A stretch of 64,000 nt of DNA from Streptomyces wuyuanensis (GCF_900103455.1 NZ_FNHI01000002.1:186001-250000), one strand, 5' to 3'. Positions 1 to 9,073 are shown, numbered from the stretch's first letter. The notes: a model not told the origin generated them from the letters alone. A program made the numbers and translations.

Positions 1-699
1 CGGCTCGGGGTCCACAAGTCCACCGCCCTGCGCCTCCTCCGCACCCTGCACGAGCACGGGCTCGTCTACCGCCAGCAGGACCAGCGCTACCGCCTCGGGG
101 CCCGGCTCTTCGCCCTCGCCCAGGAGGCCGTGGAGAACCTCGACGTCCGCGAGATCGCCCACCCCCACCTCGTCGCTCTCAACGAGCGGTGCGGCCACAC
201 GGTCCACCTCGCCGTGTACGAGGAGAACGAGGTCCTCTACATCGACAAGGTCGAGAGCCGCTACCCGGTCCGCATGTACTCGCGGATCGGCAAGCCCGTC
301 GCGATCACCGTCGCGGCCGTGGCGAAGCTGCTCCTCGCCGATCTGCCCGAGGCCGACCGCCGCGCCCTCGCCGAGCGCCTCGACTTCCCCATGTACACGC
401 CCCGTTCGACCCCCAACGCCGCCGCGTTCCTCAAGGAGCTGGCGACCGTGCGCGAACAGGGCTGGGCCACCGACCTCGGTGGCCACGAGGAATCCATCAA
501 CTGCGTCGGGGCGCCGATCCGCGGCGCCGACGGCCGTGTCGTCGCCGCCATGTCGGTCTCCGCGCCGAACGTCGTCGTCACCGCGGAGGAACTCCTCAGC
601 CTGCTCCCGCTGGTGCGCAGAACCGCCGACGCCATCACCCGGGAGTACTCCGGCAGCTCGCCGGGCCGTCACCACACCCCATCCGAGGACAGCGCATGA
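1..699 (+). CDS. IclR-family transcriptional regulator (5' end missing)
   Basis: The reading frame is open from the first base, so the true start lies outside the window. The visible N-terminal part reads STALRLLRTLHEHGLV, typical of the recognition helix and wing of the IclR winged-helix DNA-binding domain. It is followed by RYRLGARLFALAQ and the IclR effector-binding domain, including GWATDLGGHEESINCVGAPI and a C-terminal MSVSAPN segment. IclR proteins bind small metabolites and usually control neighbouring catabolic genes. Its stop codon overlaps the ATG of the RidA gene (ATGA), so the two are translationally coupled. With a GntP permease next, it probably regulates uptake and breakdown of a sugar acid or D-amino-acid derivative. 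The ligand cannot be read from the sequence. Confidence 0.93.
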   Translation, partial: RLGVHKSTALRLLRTLHEHGLVYRQQDQRYRLGARLFALAQEAVENLDVREIAHPHLVALNERCGHTVHLAVYEENEVLYIDKVESRYPVRMYSRIGKPVAITVAAVAKLLLADLPEADRRALAERLDFPMYTPRSTPNAAAFLKELATVREQGWATDLGGHEESINCVGAPIRGADGRVVAAMSVSAPNVVVTAEELLSLLPLVRRTADAITREYSGSSPGRHHTPSEDSA

Positions 700-1106
700 C
701 CGAGAAGACCGCCATCACCCCCGCCACCCACACCGTCCCGCCCGCCAAGTTCTCCCACGGCGTCCGCAAGGGCGACATCCTCCAGGTCGCCGGCCAGGTC
801 GGCTTCCTCCCCGCCGTCGAGGGCCAGGCGCCCACCGTCGCCGGGCCGACCCTGCGCGAGCAGACCCTGCAGACCCTCGCGAACGTCGCCTCCGTCCTGC
901 AGGAGGGCGGCGCGAGCTGGGACGACGTGATGATGATCCGCGTCTACCTCACGGACACGGACCACTTCGCCGAGATGAACGAGATCTACAACGCCTACTT
1001 CGAGGAGCAGGGCCTCAAGGAGGCCCCGGCGGCCCGTACGACGGTCTACGTCGGCCTCCCCAAGGGACTCCTCGTCGAGATCGACGCCCTGGCGGTCCTC
1101 GGCTAG
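696..1106 (+). CDS. RidA family protein (enamine/imine deaminase)
   Basis: This 136-residue protein matches the RidA/YjgF/Rid family in length and pattern: VAGQVGF near residue 30, a central TLANVASVLQEGGASWDDV stretch, YFEEQ, and a C-terminal R-T-T-V-Y-V-G-LPKG-L-VEIDA-A block holding the conserved arginine and glutamate. Family members hydrolyse reactive enamine or imine intermediates released by PLP enzymes and protect them from damage. The ATG overlaps the stop of the upstream IclR gene by four bases. In actinobacteria, IclR-RidA-GntP neighbours commonly accompany D-amino-acid or D-aminoacylase genes, which may lie upstream of the window. That link is inference. Confidence 0.93.
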   Translation: MTEKTAITPATHTVPPAKFSHGVRKGDILQVAGQVGFLPAVEGQAPTVAGPTLREQTLQTLANVASVLQEGGASWDDVMMIRVYLTDTDHFAEMNEIYNAYFEEQGLKEAPAARTTVYVGLPKGLLVEIDALAVLG

Positions 1107-1263
1107 GCCCGCCGCCCGGTACGCCGGACAGGCCACCGGCCGGAACACCCGCACCAGGACGGTCTCCCCGACGCACCCCCCACGGCACGGCACGGCGCCC
1201 ACCCCCGGAGCGCCGTGCCGCGATCCGCCCTGCCCCGAAGCCCCCGCCCCCGGAGGAATCCCC

Positions 1264-2736
1264 GTGCTGCTCGCCGCCGACGCTCCGCCACCACCCACGC
1301 CCCACACGGGCGGACTGCTCCTTCTCGTACCAGGGACCGCAGGACTGCTCACCGTCGCCGCCCTCGGTATCGCCCTGCTCCTCCTCCTGATCATCAAGGC
1401 CCGGCTGCAGCCGTTCGTCGCGCTGCTCGCCGTCTCCATAGCCGTCGGCCTCGCCGCCGGCCTCTCCGTCACCGAACTCTTCGGCACGATCCAGAAGTCG
1501 GCCGCCGTCTCCGTCATCGAGACCGGCATGGGCGGCATCCTCGGGCATGTGGCGATCATCATCGGCCTCGGTACCATGCTCGGCGCGATCCTCGAAGTGT
1601 CCGGCGGTGCCGAGGTGCTGAGCAGCCGTCTGCTGAACCTCTTCGGCGAGAAGCGCGCCCCGCTCGCCATGGGCCTCACCGGCCTGATCTTCGGTATCCC
1701 GGTCTTCTTCGACGTCGGCATCTTCGTCCTCGCGCCGATCGTCTACGCGGCCGCCAAGCGCTCCGGCAAGTCGATCCTGCTGTACGCGATGCCGCTGCTC
1801 GCGGGTCTGTCCATGACCCACGCCTTCCTGCCGCCGCACCCCGGACCGGTCGCCGCGGCCGGACTCCTCCACGTCTCGCTCGGCTGGGTCATCCTCATGG
1901 GCGTCGTCGTCGGCATCCCGGCCGTCGTCGCGGCCTGGGTCTTCGCCTCGTGGATCGGCAAGCGGATCTTCGTCCCCGTACCGGAGGACATGCTCGAGGC
2001 CGCCGAGGACGCCAAGGCCGCCGTCGCCGCCGAGCAGGCCGCCACGGGCCGCGCGCCGCGGGAGGCCCCGGTCGCGCTCGGGACTGTGCTGACCATCATC
2101 GGCACACCGCTGGTGCTGATCCTCGCCGCCACGTTCTCCTCCATCGCCCTGGAGGAGTCAACCCTGCGCTCGGTCGTCGAGTTCTTCGGCAACCCGTTCG
2201 TGGCCCTGACGATCGCCCTGGTCACGGCGTACTACCTGCTGGGCATCCGGCGCGGCTGGTCCCGCAGGTCACTGGAGTCGGTCTCCACCCAGTCCCTCAA
2301 GCCGGTCGGCAACATCCTGCTCGTCGTCGGCGCCGGTGGGGTCTTCGGCGCCGTCCTGAAGGCCAGCGGGGTCGCCCAGGCGCTCTCCGACACCTTCAAC
2401 GACGTCGGGCTGCCGGTCATCGTGCTGGCCTATCTGATCTCGCTCGTCCTGCGCGTCGCCCAGGGCTCCGCGACCGTCGCGATCGTGACGACCGCCGGTA
2501 TCGTCCTTCCGCTCCTGGAGGGCGGCGGTCACTCGCAGGCCTTCCTCGCCCTGGTCATCATGGCGATCTCGGCCGGCTCCATCTTCGCCTCGCACGTCAA
2601 CGACGGCGGGTTCTGGATCGTCGCCAAGTACTTCGGCATCTCGGAGCGGGACACGCTGAAGTCGTGGACCGTGCTGGAGTCCGTGCTCTCGGTGGCGGGC
2701 TTCGTGGTGGCGGCGCTGCTCAGCCTGGCGCTGTAG
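1264..2736 (+). CDS. GntP-family permease (gluconate/organic acid:H+ symporter)
   Basis: A 490-residue, strongly hydrophobic protein with about twelve predicted membrane segments. GntP hallmarks are visible: GMGGILGHVAIIIGLGTMLG, GLIFGIPVFFDVGIFVLAPI, HAFLPPHPGPVAAAGLL, and the C-terminal GSATVAIVTTAGIVLPLL and FASHVNDGGFWIV motifs. The family takes up gluconate and related sugar acids or hydroxy acids by proton symport. It starts at GTG after the ribosome site GGAGG, and the first ~15 residues are proline-rich and outside the membrane. It lies 157 bases downstream of RidA in the same direction, probably in the same transcription unit, and is presumably the transporter for the compound sensed by the IclR protein. 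The substrate is unknown. Confidence 0.93.
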   Translation: MLLAADAPPPPTPHTGGLLLLVPGTAGLLTVAALGIALLLLLIIKARLQPFVALLAVSIAVGLAAGLSVTELFGTIQKSAAVSVIETGMGGILGHVAIIIGLGTMLGAILEVSGGAEVLSSRLLNLFGEKRAPLAMGLTGLIFGIPVFFDVGIFVLAPIVYAAAKRSGKSILLYAMPLLAGLSMTHAFLPPHPGPVAAAGLLHVSLGWVILMGVVVGIPAVVAAWVFASWIGKRIFVPVPEDMLEAAEDAKAAVAAEQAATGRAPREAPVALGTVLTIIGTPLVLILAATFSSIALEESTLRSVVEFFGNPFVALTIALVTAYYLLGIRRGWSRRSLESVSTQSLKPVGNILLVVGAGGVFGAVLKASGVAQALSDTFNDVGLPVIVLAYLISLVLRVAQGSATVAIVTTAGIVLPLLEGGGHSQAFLALVIMAISAGSIFASHVNDGGFWIVAKYFGISERDTLKSWTVLESVLSVAGFVVAALLSLAL

Positions 2737-2766
2737 GCGGCGTACGTCGCGTGCGCGGCCCCGCTC

Positions 2767-3597
2767 TCAGCCGCCGCAGCCACCTCCGCAGCCGCCGCCC
2801 CCGCAGCCACCGGAGTTGCTCCCGCCGTCCGGGTTGATGCGGCGCCGGATCTTGGCGTCGGCGATCGCCTTGGTACCGAGCAGGGCGACGCCGAGTCCGT
2901 TCGCCTCCGTGCCGAGGTGCAGCCCGGGCCGGTCGAGGGCCGCCCAGTGGGAGTCGTTGCGGCTCTCGTACTCGGTGCGCAGCGATTTCAGTGCCGACCG
3001 GCCGGCCGGGGTGAGCCGTCCGAGACGGGCGAAGGCGTACCGCGCGGCGAACCCCGTCACGGCCACGACGGCGAGCGGGGCGTACGGCTCGGGCCCCGTC
3101 ACGATCGCGAGGAACAGGGCGGCGACGCAGAGGGCACCGTGCCCCAGGGCCAGCCTCCTCCAACGCCGGGTGGTCTCCGCGTCCCACAGGAACGCGTCCG
3201 CGACCAGGCGGGACGTGAGCCGCTCCGCCGCCGCGGACGCCGTGAGCGCCTCATGGGCCTTCGCGGTGGTGAGGGTGGTGCCGAGCCCCCGGCGCAGCAG
3301 GACCCGTTCGGCGTCCGCCCATTCCGCGGGGCCGGCGTCCCGAGGGGGCTGCACCGTGTGCCCGCGCTTCGTGGAGACGATCCGGCCCCCGGCGTGCAGC
3401 CGGAAGAGCACGGTGTGGGTGAGCCGTTGCGTCCCGCCGGCGAGGAGTGCCACGGCGAGCGGATCGCCGGGCGGCGGGACGGCCGGCCGTTCGGCGTGCT
3501 CCCGTCCTGCTCTGCGCCGGAATCCGATCAGTGCGGCCAGCGAGGTGCCGATCAGCAGCGCCGCCACCGCCGTTCCCGTGCCCATGACGACCGACAT
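2767..3597 (-). CDS. TIGR04222 domain membrane protein
   Basis: A 276-residue membrane protein with an N-terminal membrane segment (ALLIGTSLAALIGF), a middle basic/soluble region and two close membrane segments around LALGHGALCVAALFLAIV and YAPLAVVAVTGFAARYAF. The C-terminus is a short glycine-cysteine run (CGGGGCGGGCGG), the signature of the TIGR04222 actinobacterial family. The function of that family is not established. The cysteines could bind metal or form thioethers or disulfides, which is a guess. I chose the ATG at 3597 because GGGAGGG lies just upstream; a longer reading to 3639 lacks a good ribosome site. It is convergent with the GntP gene and separated from the upstream carboxypeptidase by strong hairpins. 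Confidence 0.8.
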   Translation of the reverse strand: MSVVMGTGTAVAALLIGTSLAALIGFRRRAGREHAERPAVPPPGDPLAVALLAGGTQRLTHTVLFRLHAGGRIVSTKRGHTVQPPRDAGPAEWADAERVLLRRGLGTTLTTAKAHEALTASAAAERLTSRLVADAFLWDAETTRRWRRLALGHGALCVAALFLAIVTGPEPYAPLAVVAVTGFAARYAFARLGRLTPAGRSALKSLRTEYESRNDSHWAALDRPGLHLGTEANGLGVALLGTKAIADAKIRRRINPDGGSNSGGCGGGGCGGGCGG

Positions 3598-3703
3598 GCG
3601 GCCCTCCCCCGTCGTGTCCCACCCACTTGGTTGTCCCACCGCCGGGGCACCCGCAACCGCTCACGGCCGCCGGCCCGCACGGAGCCGATCGGGGAGGGAA
3701 CGG

Positions 3704-3760
3704 GCGCAGGCCCGGCGGAAACCCGCCGGGCCTGCGCCGGTACCGCCCGCACGGGCGGTA
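3704..3760 (-). terminator. Tandem terminator hairpins after the carboxypeptidase gene
   Basis: Two perfect inverted repeats follow the stop of the minus-strand carboxypeptidase. One has 9-bp arms (3741-3749 and 3752-3760). The other is a perfect 15-bp stem (3704-3718 and 3723-3737) with a four-base AAAC loop. There is no clear T-run, as is common for Streptomyces terminators. They should separate carboxypeptidase transcripts from the TIGR04222 gene. Confidence 0.8.
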
Positions 3761-3769
3761 CCGCACGGT

Positions 3770-5155
3770 TCAGGAGCAGTACTGCTGTTCCTTGCCGATC
3801 GACCGGTACATGCAGTCCGCGTTCTCGAGCAGTTGCAGCACCGCGTCGCGGTTGCGGCTGGTCTCCCGCTCGATCACCTCGTCGGGCGGGTAGAAGCCGC
3901 CGCCGCCGAAGCCCCTCGGGTACATCTCGAAGGTGTAGCCGAAGATCTTCTGGTTGCCCCACAGCCAGTCGTCGATCGACCCGTCCGTGATGTACAGATC
4001 GCTGGACTGCTCGGGGGTGTAGCCGTTGCTCGCGGCCATCTTCCGGCCCACGGCGGCGAAGGCGTCGCGGTCGTCCCGGGTCATGCCGGGAGCGGTGTCG
4101 GCCGTGGTGTAGCCGTACGGCCACAGCACCAGCTCGCTGTAGGTGTGGAAGTCGATGCCCGCCCTGATCTGCTGCTTGCCGCCGACGACGCGGGAGCGCA
4201 CGAAGTCGGCGACGACCTTCACCTCGGGGGCGGACTCGGCGGCCCGGCCGCGGTAGGTCTCGGAACCGGGGGAACCGGAGGAGCCGCCGCAGCAGCCGAA
4301 CTTGAAGTTCCAGTTGCGGTTCATGTCCGTACCGACGGCCGAGGAACCGGAGTTGGGCTGCCGGTTCTTGCGCCAGCTGCGGTAGGAGCCGGTGGCGATG
4401 TCGTACTCGCCGCCGTCCGGGTTGAGGTCGGGCACGATCCAGATCTCCCGCCCGTTGACGGCGTTGGTGACCCGGGAGTCGGTGCCGTAGTCGTCGCCGA
4501 GCTCGCGCAGCAGATAGAGGGCCATCTCCACCGTGAGGTGCTCGCGGGCGTGCTGGTGGTGGGTGAAAAGGACCTCGGGCTCGTTCTCGTCGGTGCCGAC
4601 GTTGTCGCTGATCTTGACGGCGATGATGTCCCGGCCCTGGTAGGACTTGCCGATCACCCGCTTGCTCATGATGTCCGGGTGGGCCGCGATGCGCTGGTCG
4701 ATCTCCGCGGTCATCTCGGCGTAGTTGTGGTACCGGGAGTCCGCGGACGGGAAGTCGAACGGCTGGACCGCGGCGCCCGCCGTCTTGCGGGACGGCGGCG
4801 CGGGCAGTGCTTCGAGGTCGTGGCCGAGGGCGCGGAGCCGCTTGGCCTGGGCGGTGTCGGCGCTGACGACGACGGTGTGGTCGTGGACCTCGTCGATCGA
4901 GACGCCGGTGGCCGCGATGGCCGTGCGCTCGGCGACGGTCGACGGGCCGTGGATCTCGTACTGGCGGGTCTGTTCCTCGGCCGCCGCGGTCGCGGAGGCC
5001 GCCGGTTCCGGCGCCGAAGAGGCCGTCGCCGTGAACGGCACCGCCACGGCGAGCGCCAGCAGGCCGGCGAGGGTGGCGGACCGGGTGGCGGATCTCCGGC
5101 CGTGGCGTTTGCCGGTGCGGCTCGGTGTGCCGAGGCCGCCTGTGCGAAGTCGCAT
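3770..5155 (-). CDS. Secreted zinc carboxypeptidase, M14 family
   Basis: A 461-residue preprotein. A basic N-terminus and hydrophobic core ([19 protein letters not shown], about residues 29-47) form a signal peptide, followed by a propeptide-like region. The M14 catalytic set is visible: HARE at 202-205 (first zinc His and Glu), H337 in [14 protein letters not shown] (second zinc His), the substrate-binding arginine context DMNRNWNF, and catalytic Glu410 in YTFEMYP. These enzymes remove C-terminal amino acids from peptides outside the cell. Length and a CCGG disulfide segment fit the actinobacterial zinc-carboxypeptidase (CPT-like) group. Start choice: AGGAG lies upstream of the ATG at 5155, and the longer reading upstream lacks signal-peptide character. 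It is divergent from the Nramp-like gene. Confidence 0.93.
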   Translation of the reverse strand: MRLRTGGLGTPSRTGKRHGRRSATRSATLAGLLALAVAVPFTATASSAPEPAASATAAAEEQTRQYEIHGPSTVAERTAIAATGVSIDEVHDHTVVVSADTAQAKRLRALGHDLEALPAPPSRKTAGAAVQPFDFPSADSRYHNYAEMTAEIDQRIAAHPDIMSKRVIGKSYQGRDIIAVKISDNVGTDENEPEVLFTHHQHAREHLTVEMALYLLRELGDDYGTDSRVTNAVNGREIWIVPDLNPDGGEYDIATGSYRSWRKNRQPNSGSSAVGTDMNRNWNFKFGCCGGSSGSPGSETYRGRAAESAPEVKVVADFVRSRVVGGKQQIRAGIDFHTYSELVLWPYGYTTADTAPGMTRDDRDAFAAVGRKMAASNGYTPEQSSDLYITDGSIDDWLWGNQKIFGYTFEMYPRGFGGGGFYPPDEVIERETSRNRDAVLQLLENADCMYRSIGKEQQYCS

Positions 5156-5336
5156 GCTGTCTCCTGGGTGGGGAGTGTGGGGGTGGCTGAATGCGACGTG
5201 CGGATGTGCCGACGGTGGTTCTGGTGTGTCGGGCACATGGTCGGGGTATGGCATGCCCCGGTCAATAGCACACACCGGTCAGCGGTTGGCCGAAGTACGG
5301 GACGTGCGGCACGAACGGGAAGGCAGGACCACACGC

Positions 5337-6614
5337 ATGGCGGACACGACGGAAGAGCGACCAGGACTCACGGCGGCCCCGGTGATGCGCAAGGCCAGTT
5401 GGCGGCACATCGGCCCGGGCATCGTCGTCGCCGCGACCGGTGTCGGCGCGGGCGACCTCGTCGCGACCCTGATCGCGGGCAGCAAGTTCGGCTACACGCT
5501 CCTGTGGGCGGCGGTCGTCGGCTGTCTGGTGAAGATCTCCCTGGCGGAGGCGGCGGGGCGCTGGCACCTCGCCACCGGCCGCACCCTCTTCGACGGCTGG
5601 CGCAGCCTCGGGCGCTGGACCACGGTCTACTTCATCGGCTACGTCATCGTCTGGGGCTTCGTCTACGGGGCGGCCGCGATGTCGTCCAGCGCGCTGCCGC
5701 TCGGCGCGCTCTTCCCCGATGCGATGGACCTCAAGTGGTGGGGAATCCTCTGCGGGCTCGTCGGACTCGTCTTCGTCTGGTTCAACCGGTACGCCGTCTT
5801 CGAGAAGGTCATGACGGTCCTGGTGGGCGTCATGTTCGTGGTCACGGTCTATCTGGCGGTACGCGTGGCACCGAACCTCGGCGACGCGTTCGCCGGTCTC
5901 GCGCCGGTCCTCCCGGACGGCTCCCTCGTCTACACGCTCGGTCTGATCGGCGGTGTCGGCGGCACCATCACGCTCGCCGCGTACGGCTACTGGGTCAACG
6001 CCAAGGGCTGGAAGGACGCCGGCTGGATGAAGGTCATGCGGCTCGACAACCGCGTCGCCTACCTCACCACGGGGATCTTCGTGGTCGCGATGCTCTTTGT
6101 CGGCGCCGAGCTGCTGCACTCCTCGGGCATCGCGATCACCAAGGGCGACAAGGGCCTGCTGGACCTCGGCACCATCCTGGAGGACCGCTACGGCGCCGCC
6201 ACGGCCAAGCTCTTCCTCATCGGCTTCTTCGCCACGTCGTTCACCTCGCTGATCGGTGTCTGGCACGGCGTCAGCCTGCTGTTCGCGGACTTCGTCGCCC
6301 ACTACCGGCCGTCACTCGCGCCGGCCGGGACGCCGCGCGACAAGTCGCCGGCGTTCCGCGCCTACCTGCTGTGGCTGACCTTCCCGCCGATCGCGCTGCT
6401 CTTCCTCGACCAGCCGTTCGGCCTCGTCATCGTGTACGGGGTCATCGGGGCGTTCTTCATGCCGTTCCTGGCGCTGACACTGGTCTGGCTGCTCAACTCC
6501 TCGCGCACCCCGCGGGAGTGGCGCAACGGGCTGCTGAGCAACGGGATGCTCGGCGTGGCGGGCCTGCTGTTCGTCGTGCTGTGCGTCCAGCAGGTGCGTG
6601 AACTCCCCTGGTGA
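5337..6614 (+). CDS. Nramp-like divalent metal transporter family protein (metal motifs atypical)
   Basis: A 425-residue integral membrane protein with about eleven hydrophobic segments and an overall Nramp-like layout: an HIGPGIVVAATGVGAGDLVA first helix, then TLIAGSKFGYTLLWAAVVG and AEAAGRWHLATGRT. Canonical Nramp proteins carry DPGN in helix 1 and an M-P-H motif in helix 6, both lining the metal site. Here helix 1 reads GVGAGD and the helix-6 region reads LAAYGYWVNAKGW, so neither motif is present. The protein may therefore move a different ion, such as Mg2+ as reported for Nramp-related magnesium transporters, or a different substrate. That is inference. The ATG at 5337 follows GGCAGGACC. 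The gene is divergent from the carboxypeptidase gene across 181 bases. Confidence 0.8.
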   Translation: MADTTEERPGLTAAPVMRKASWRHIGPGIVVAATGVGAGDLVATLIAGSKFGYTLLWAAVVGCLVKISLAEAAGRWHLATGRTLFDGWRSLGRWTTVYFIGYVIVWGFVYGAAAMSSSALPLGALFPDAMDLKWWGILCGLVGLVFVWFNRYAVFEKVMTVLVGVMFVVTVYLAVRVAPNLGDAFAGLAPVLPDGSLVYTLGLIGGVGGTITLAAYGYWVNAKGWKDAGWMKVMRLDNRVAYLTTGIFVVAMLFVGAELLHSSGIAITKGDKGLLDLGTILEDRYGAATAKLFLIGFFATSFTSLIGVWHGVSLLFADFVAHYRPSLAPAGTPRDKSPAFRAYLLWLTFPPIALLFLDQPFGLVIVYGVIGAFFMPFLALTLVWLLNSSRTPREWRNGLLSNGMLGVAGLLFVVLCVQQVRELPW

Positions 6615-6636
6615 GGGTGGCGCCATACTGAAGGGC

Positions 6637-7125
6637 ATGACGCACGGCGGATTTCCCGACCAGAACCCTCCGGCCGCCGGACCGCCGCCCGGCTTCGGCC
6701 CGCCCGTACCGGTGCCCCCGCAGGCGCCCTACGGGCCGCCCCAGCCGGGCGGGTACGGACCGCCCCCGCCGCAGCCGTACCCGTACGGGCAGCCGGCGCC
6801 GCCGCAGCCCTACGGCGGCCCGGCGAACGCCGAGGACCCGGAGTTCATCGCGCACGACCGCACCAACTCGGTCGTCGTCGACGCCTCGGGTGTGGCCCTG
6901 GAGATCCAGGGCCACACCGTGGAGTTCCCCTGGGCGCAGATCAGGACCGTCCACTACGCCCCTGCCCCCTACGGCACCGTGCTCATGGTGGCCGTGGCCC
7001 ATGTCGGCGGTCATCTCTACGAGTGCCGGATCACCGCCCGCCGCAAGGCGCTGCTCCAGGAGTGGCTGGAGGAAGTGGCACCGGTCGTGCACTTCTACCT
7101 CTCCGCACGGCCACCGGTGTACTGA
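6637..7125 (+). CDS. Conserved hypothetical protein with Pro/Gly/Tyr-rich N-terminus
   Basis: A 162-residue protein. The first ~65 residues are a disordered Pro-Gly-Gln-Tyr stretch (repeated PPQPYGGP-like units). The rest (from EDPEFIAHDRTNSVVVD to FYLSARPPVY) looks like a small beta-rich globular domain with a VEFPWAQIRTVHY strand pattern, similar to actinobacterial PH-like or bPH domains; the assignment is tentative. There are no membrane segments. The start is probably leaderless: CATACT lies seven bases before the ATG at 6637. It begins 22 bases after the Nramp-like gene and is followed by a strong terminator. The function is unknown. Confidence 0.72.
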   Translation: MTHGGFPDQNPPAAGPPPGFGPPVPVPPQAPYGPPQPGGYGPPPPQPYPYGQPAPPQPYGGPANAEDPEFIAHDRTNSVVVDASGVALEIQGHTVEFPWAQIRTVHYAPAPYGTVLMVAVAHVGGHLYECRITARRKALLQEWLEEVAPVVHFYLSARPPVY

Positions 7126-7164
7126 CCGGCCGGGCGGCCCCGGTGCACTGACAGCCCGAACGGC

Positions 7165-7196
7165 GGCAGCGCCACCGGTGGGGCGGTGGCGCTGCC
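7165..7196 (+). terminator. Rho-independent-type hairpin
   Basis: A perfect 13-bp stem (7165-7177 with 7184-7196) with a six-base GTGGGG loop lies 39 bases after the stop of the proline-rich protein and 64 bases before the convergent chitinase stop. It could terminate either gene. Confidence 0.8.
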
Positions 7197-7259
7197 TGTC
7201 AGGGGAGGACGGGGAGGACGGGTGGACCGCGCGTGTGGGACGCGGCCGCTCGTCCGTGG

Positions 7260-8954
7260 TCAGGGCAGGTTGTGGACGTGCGGTCCGACCGCGTTGGACC
7301 AGGCGTTGCCGGCCGTCGCGTCCCAGTTCGTCGACCAGGTCATCGCACCGCGCAGGGTGGGATACGTCCGCGAGGGCTTGAACGAGCCGCAGTTGGTGCC
7401 TCGGGTGAGGCAGTCCAGCGCGTTCTTCACGATCTGCGGGTCGACGTAGCCGCTCCCGGCACCTCGGGTGGACGCCGGGACGCCGATCCCCACCTGCGAC
7501 GGGTCGAGACCGCCTTCGAGCTGGATGCAGGCGAGCGCCGTGAGGAAGTCGACCGAGCCCTGCGAGTAGACCTTCTGGTCGCAGCCGAGCATCGAACCGC
7601 TGTTGTAGTACTGCATGTTGATGACGGTGAGGATGTCCTTCACGGCGAGCGCGGTCCTGAAGTACTCCGTCCCCGTGTTCTGCATGTCGATGGTCTGCGG
7701 CGCCATCGTCAGGACCAGCGAGGAGCCCGCCTTCTGCGACAGCTGGCGCAGCGCCTTCGTCAGGTACGTCGAGTTGATGCCGTGTTCGAGGTCGATGTCG
7801 ATCCCGCTGAAGCCGTAACTCTGCATCAGGGAGTACGCGCTGTCGGCGAAGGCCGTCGCGGACGCGTCGCTGTTGATCGTGACGTTGCCGCGCTCACCGC
7901 CGACGGAGAGGATGACGGACTTCCCGGCGCTCTTCTTGGCGGCGATGTCGCTCCTGAACTCGTCCACGGACCCGTAGCCGACGGCCGGGTCCAGATTGAA
8001 CACGATCTCGCCGGCGGTCGCCGTCGAGTCGGCGAACGAGACCGCGATGATGTCGTACTGCGACGAGACGTCCCGCAGCTTCTGCACGGTCGCGCCGTTG
8101 TCGAAGTTCTGCCAGTAGCCGGTCAGCGCGTGCTTCGGCACCGAGGGGTTGCCCGGATTGCCGCCGTTCGACGTGGTCGCCGTCACAGCCGCCGACTTCG
8201 CGGACTCTCCGGCGGCGTTCGTGGCGGACACCTGGAACTGGTAGGACGTCGACGCGGCCAGCCCGGTCACGGTCGTCGAGGTCCCGGTGACCGACTGGAT
8301 CCTGGTGCCGTTCCGGTACACGTTGTACCCGGTGGCGCCGGAAGAGCCGGACCAGCTCAGCGCCACGGACGACGAGGTCACCGCACCGGCGGTCAGTCCG
8401 CCCGGAGTGGGGGGCACCACCGGGTCGGGGTCGCCGCCACCCCCGTCGGGCCCGAACACCGAGACGTCGTCGGCGAAGTAGGCCGGCTGCCCGTACCAGC
8501 CGTGCGTGTGGACCGTCACCGACGTGGTGCCCGAGCCCGTCGTGAACGTGGTGCTCAGCTGGGACCAGCCGGAGCCGCCGGGCGTCCAGACCGACACGTC
8601 GGTCGTCCCCGTCCCGCTCGCGCCGAGGTACACGTACGAGCCCTGCACCCAGGCGCTGAGCCGGTACGTCGAGTTGGGCTTCACGGACACGGTCTGCGAG
8701 CACTTCGCGTTGTCCTGCCCGGAGGGAGTGCCTCTGAGCGCCGAGGCCCCGGCGTGGACCGGCGACGACACGACCGCTCCGCTCCCGGCGGAGCACGTCC
8801 AGTTGGAGAGACCCGACTCGAACCCGGCGTTCCTCGCGTTGTTGACGTCGGCGGCCACCGCGGTGCCGGCGCCCCCCGTCAGCCCGAGCCCGGCGCCGAC
8901 GGCGAGCGCCAGCACTCCGCCGAGCCATCTGCGTCTGAGTGTCGTGCGGTCCAC
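7260..8954 (-). CDS. Secreted chitinase, GH18, with carbohydrate-binding and FnIII modules
   Basis: A 564-residue secreted enzyme. Order: signal peptide (about 1-35, LGGVLALAVGAGLGLTGGAG), a carbohydrate-binding jelly-roll module (about 37-170, NAGFESGLSNWTC to YFADDVSVFG), a fibronectin III module (about 182-262), a Gly/Pro linker, and a GH18 catalytic barrel (about 275-560). The catalytic strand reads FSGIDIDLEHG. It keeps the D-x-D-x-E core and the acid Glu, but has Ser at the first Asp position of the usual DGxDxDxE. It hydrolyses chitin outside the cell. It starts at GTG (8954) after GGAGG. The upstream direct repeats match the chitinase/DasR operator, so N-acetylglucosamine-dependent control is expected. 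Confidence 0.93.
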   Translation of the reverse strand: MDRTTLRRRWLGGVLALAVGAGLGLTGGAGTAVAADVNNARNAGFESGLSNWTCSAGSGAVVSSPVHAGASALRGTPSGQDNAKCSQTVSVKPNSTYRLSAWVQGSYVYLGASGTGTTDVSVWTPGGSGWSQLSTTFTTGSGTTSVTVHTHGWYGQPAYFADDVSVFGPDGGGGDPDPVVPPTPGGLTAGAVTSSSVALSWSGSSGATGYNVYRNGTRIQSVTGTSTTVTGLAASTSYQFQVSATNAAGESAKSAAVTATTSNGGNPGNPSVPKHALTGYWQNFDNGATVQKLRDVSSQYDIIAVSFADSTATAGEIVFNLDPAVGYGSVDEFRSDIAAKKSAGKSVILSVGGERGNVTINSDASATAFADSAYSLMQSYGFSGIDIDLEHGINSTYLTKALRQLSQKAGSSLVLTMAPQTIDMQNTGTEYFRTALAVKDILTVINMQYYNSGSMLGCDQKVYSQGSVDFLTALACIQLEGGLDPSQVGIGVPASTRGAGSGYVDPQIVKNALDCLTRGTNCGSFKPSRTYPTLRGAMTWSTNWDATAGNAWSNAVGPHVHNLP

Positions 8955-9018
8955 TTTGCTGCCTCCGTGGGGGAGTTGGGGAGGAGGTACGGAACGGTGG
9001 CCACCGCTGGCCCAAAGC

Positions 9019-9048
9019 TGGTCCAGACCAATCGGGTTGTCAAGACCT
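9019..9048 (-). promoter_or_regulatory. Chitinase-type direct repeats / DasR-like operator (dre)
   Basis: Two 12-bp direct repeats on the minus strand, at 9037-9048 (AGGTCTTGACAA) and 9019-9030 (TGGTCTGGACCA), agree at nine positions and are six bases apart. The second sits in a 16-bp palindrome-like match (9017-9032) to the DasR consensus ACTGGTCTAGACCACT. The first contains TTGACA, a likely -35 element. Paired 12-bp repeats are known in Streptomyces chitinase promoters, where they mediate chitin induction and glucose repression. They lie 65-94 bases before the chitinase start. Confidence 0.8.
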
Positions 9049-9073
9049 CTGGCGGAAGCCCGTATACAAAAGG

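Noticed and set aside
2816..6601. A 1261-codon plus-strand frame across the carboxypeptidase region
   Set aside because: It is a mirror of the minus-strand genes: Arg/Gly/Ala-rich composition, no domain pattern, and it contradicts a clear M14 enzyme and an Nramp-like gene.
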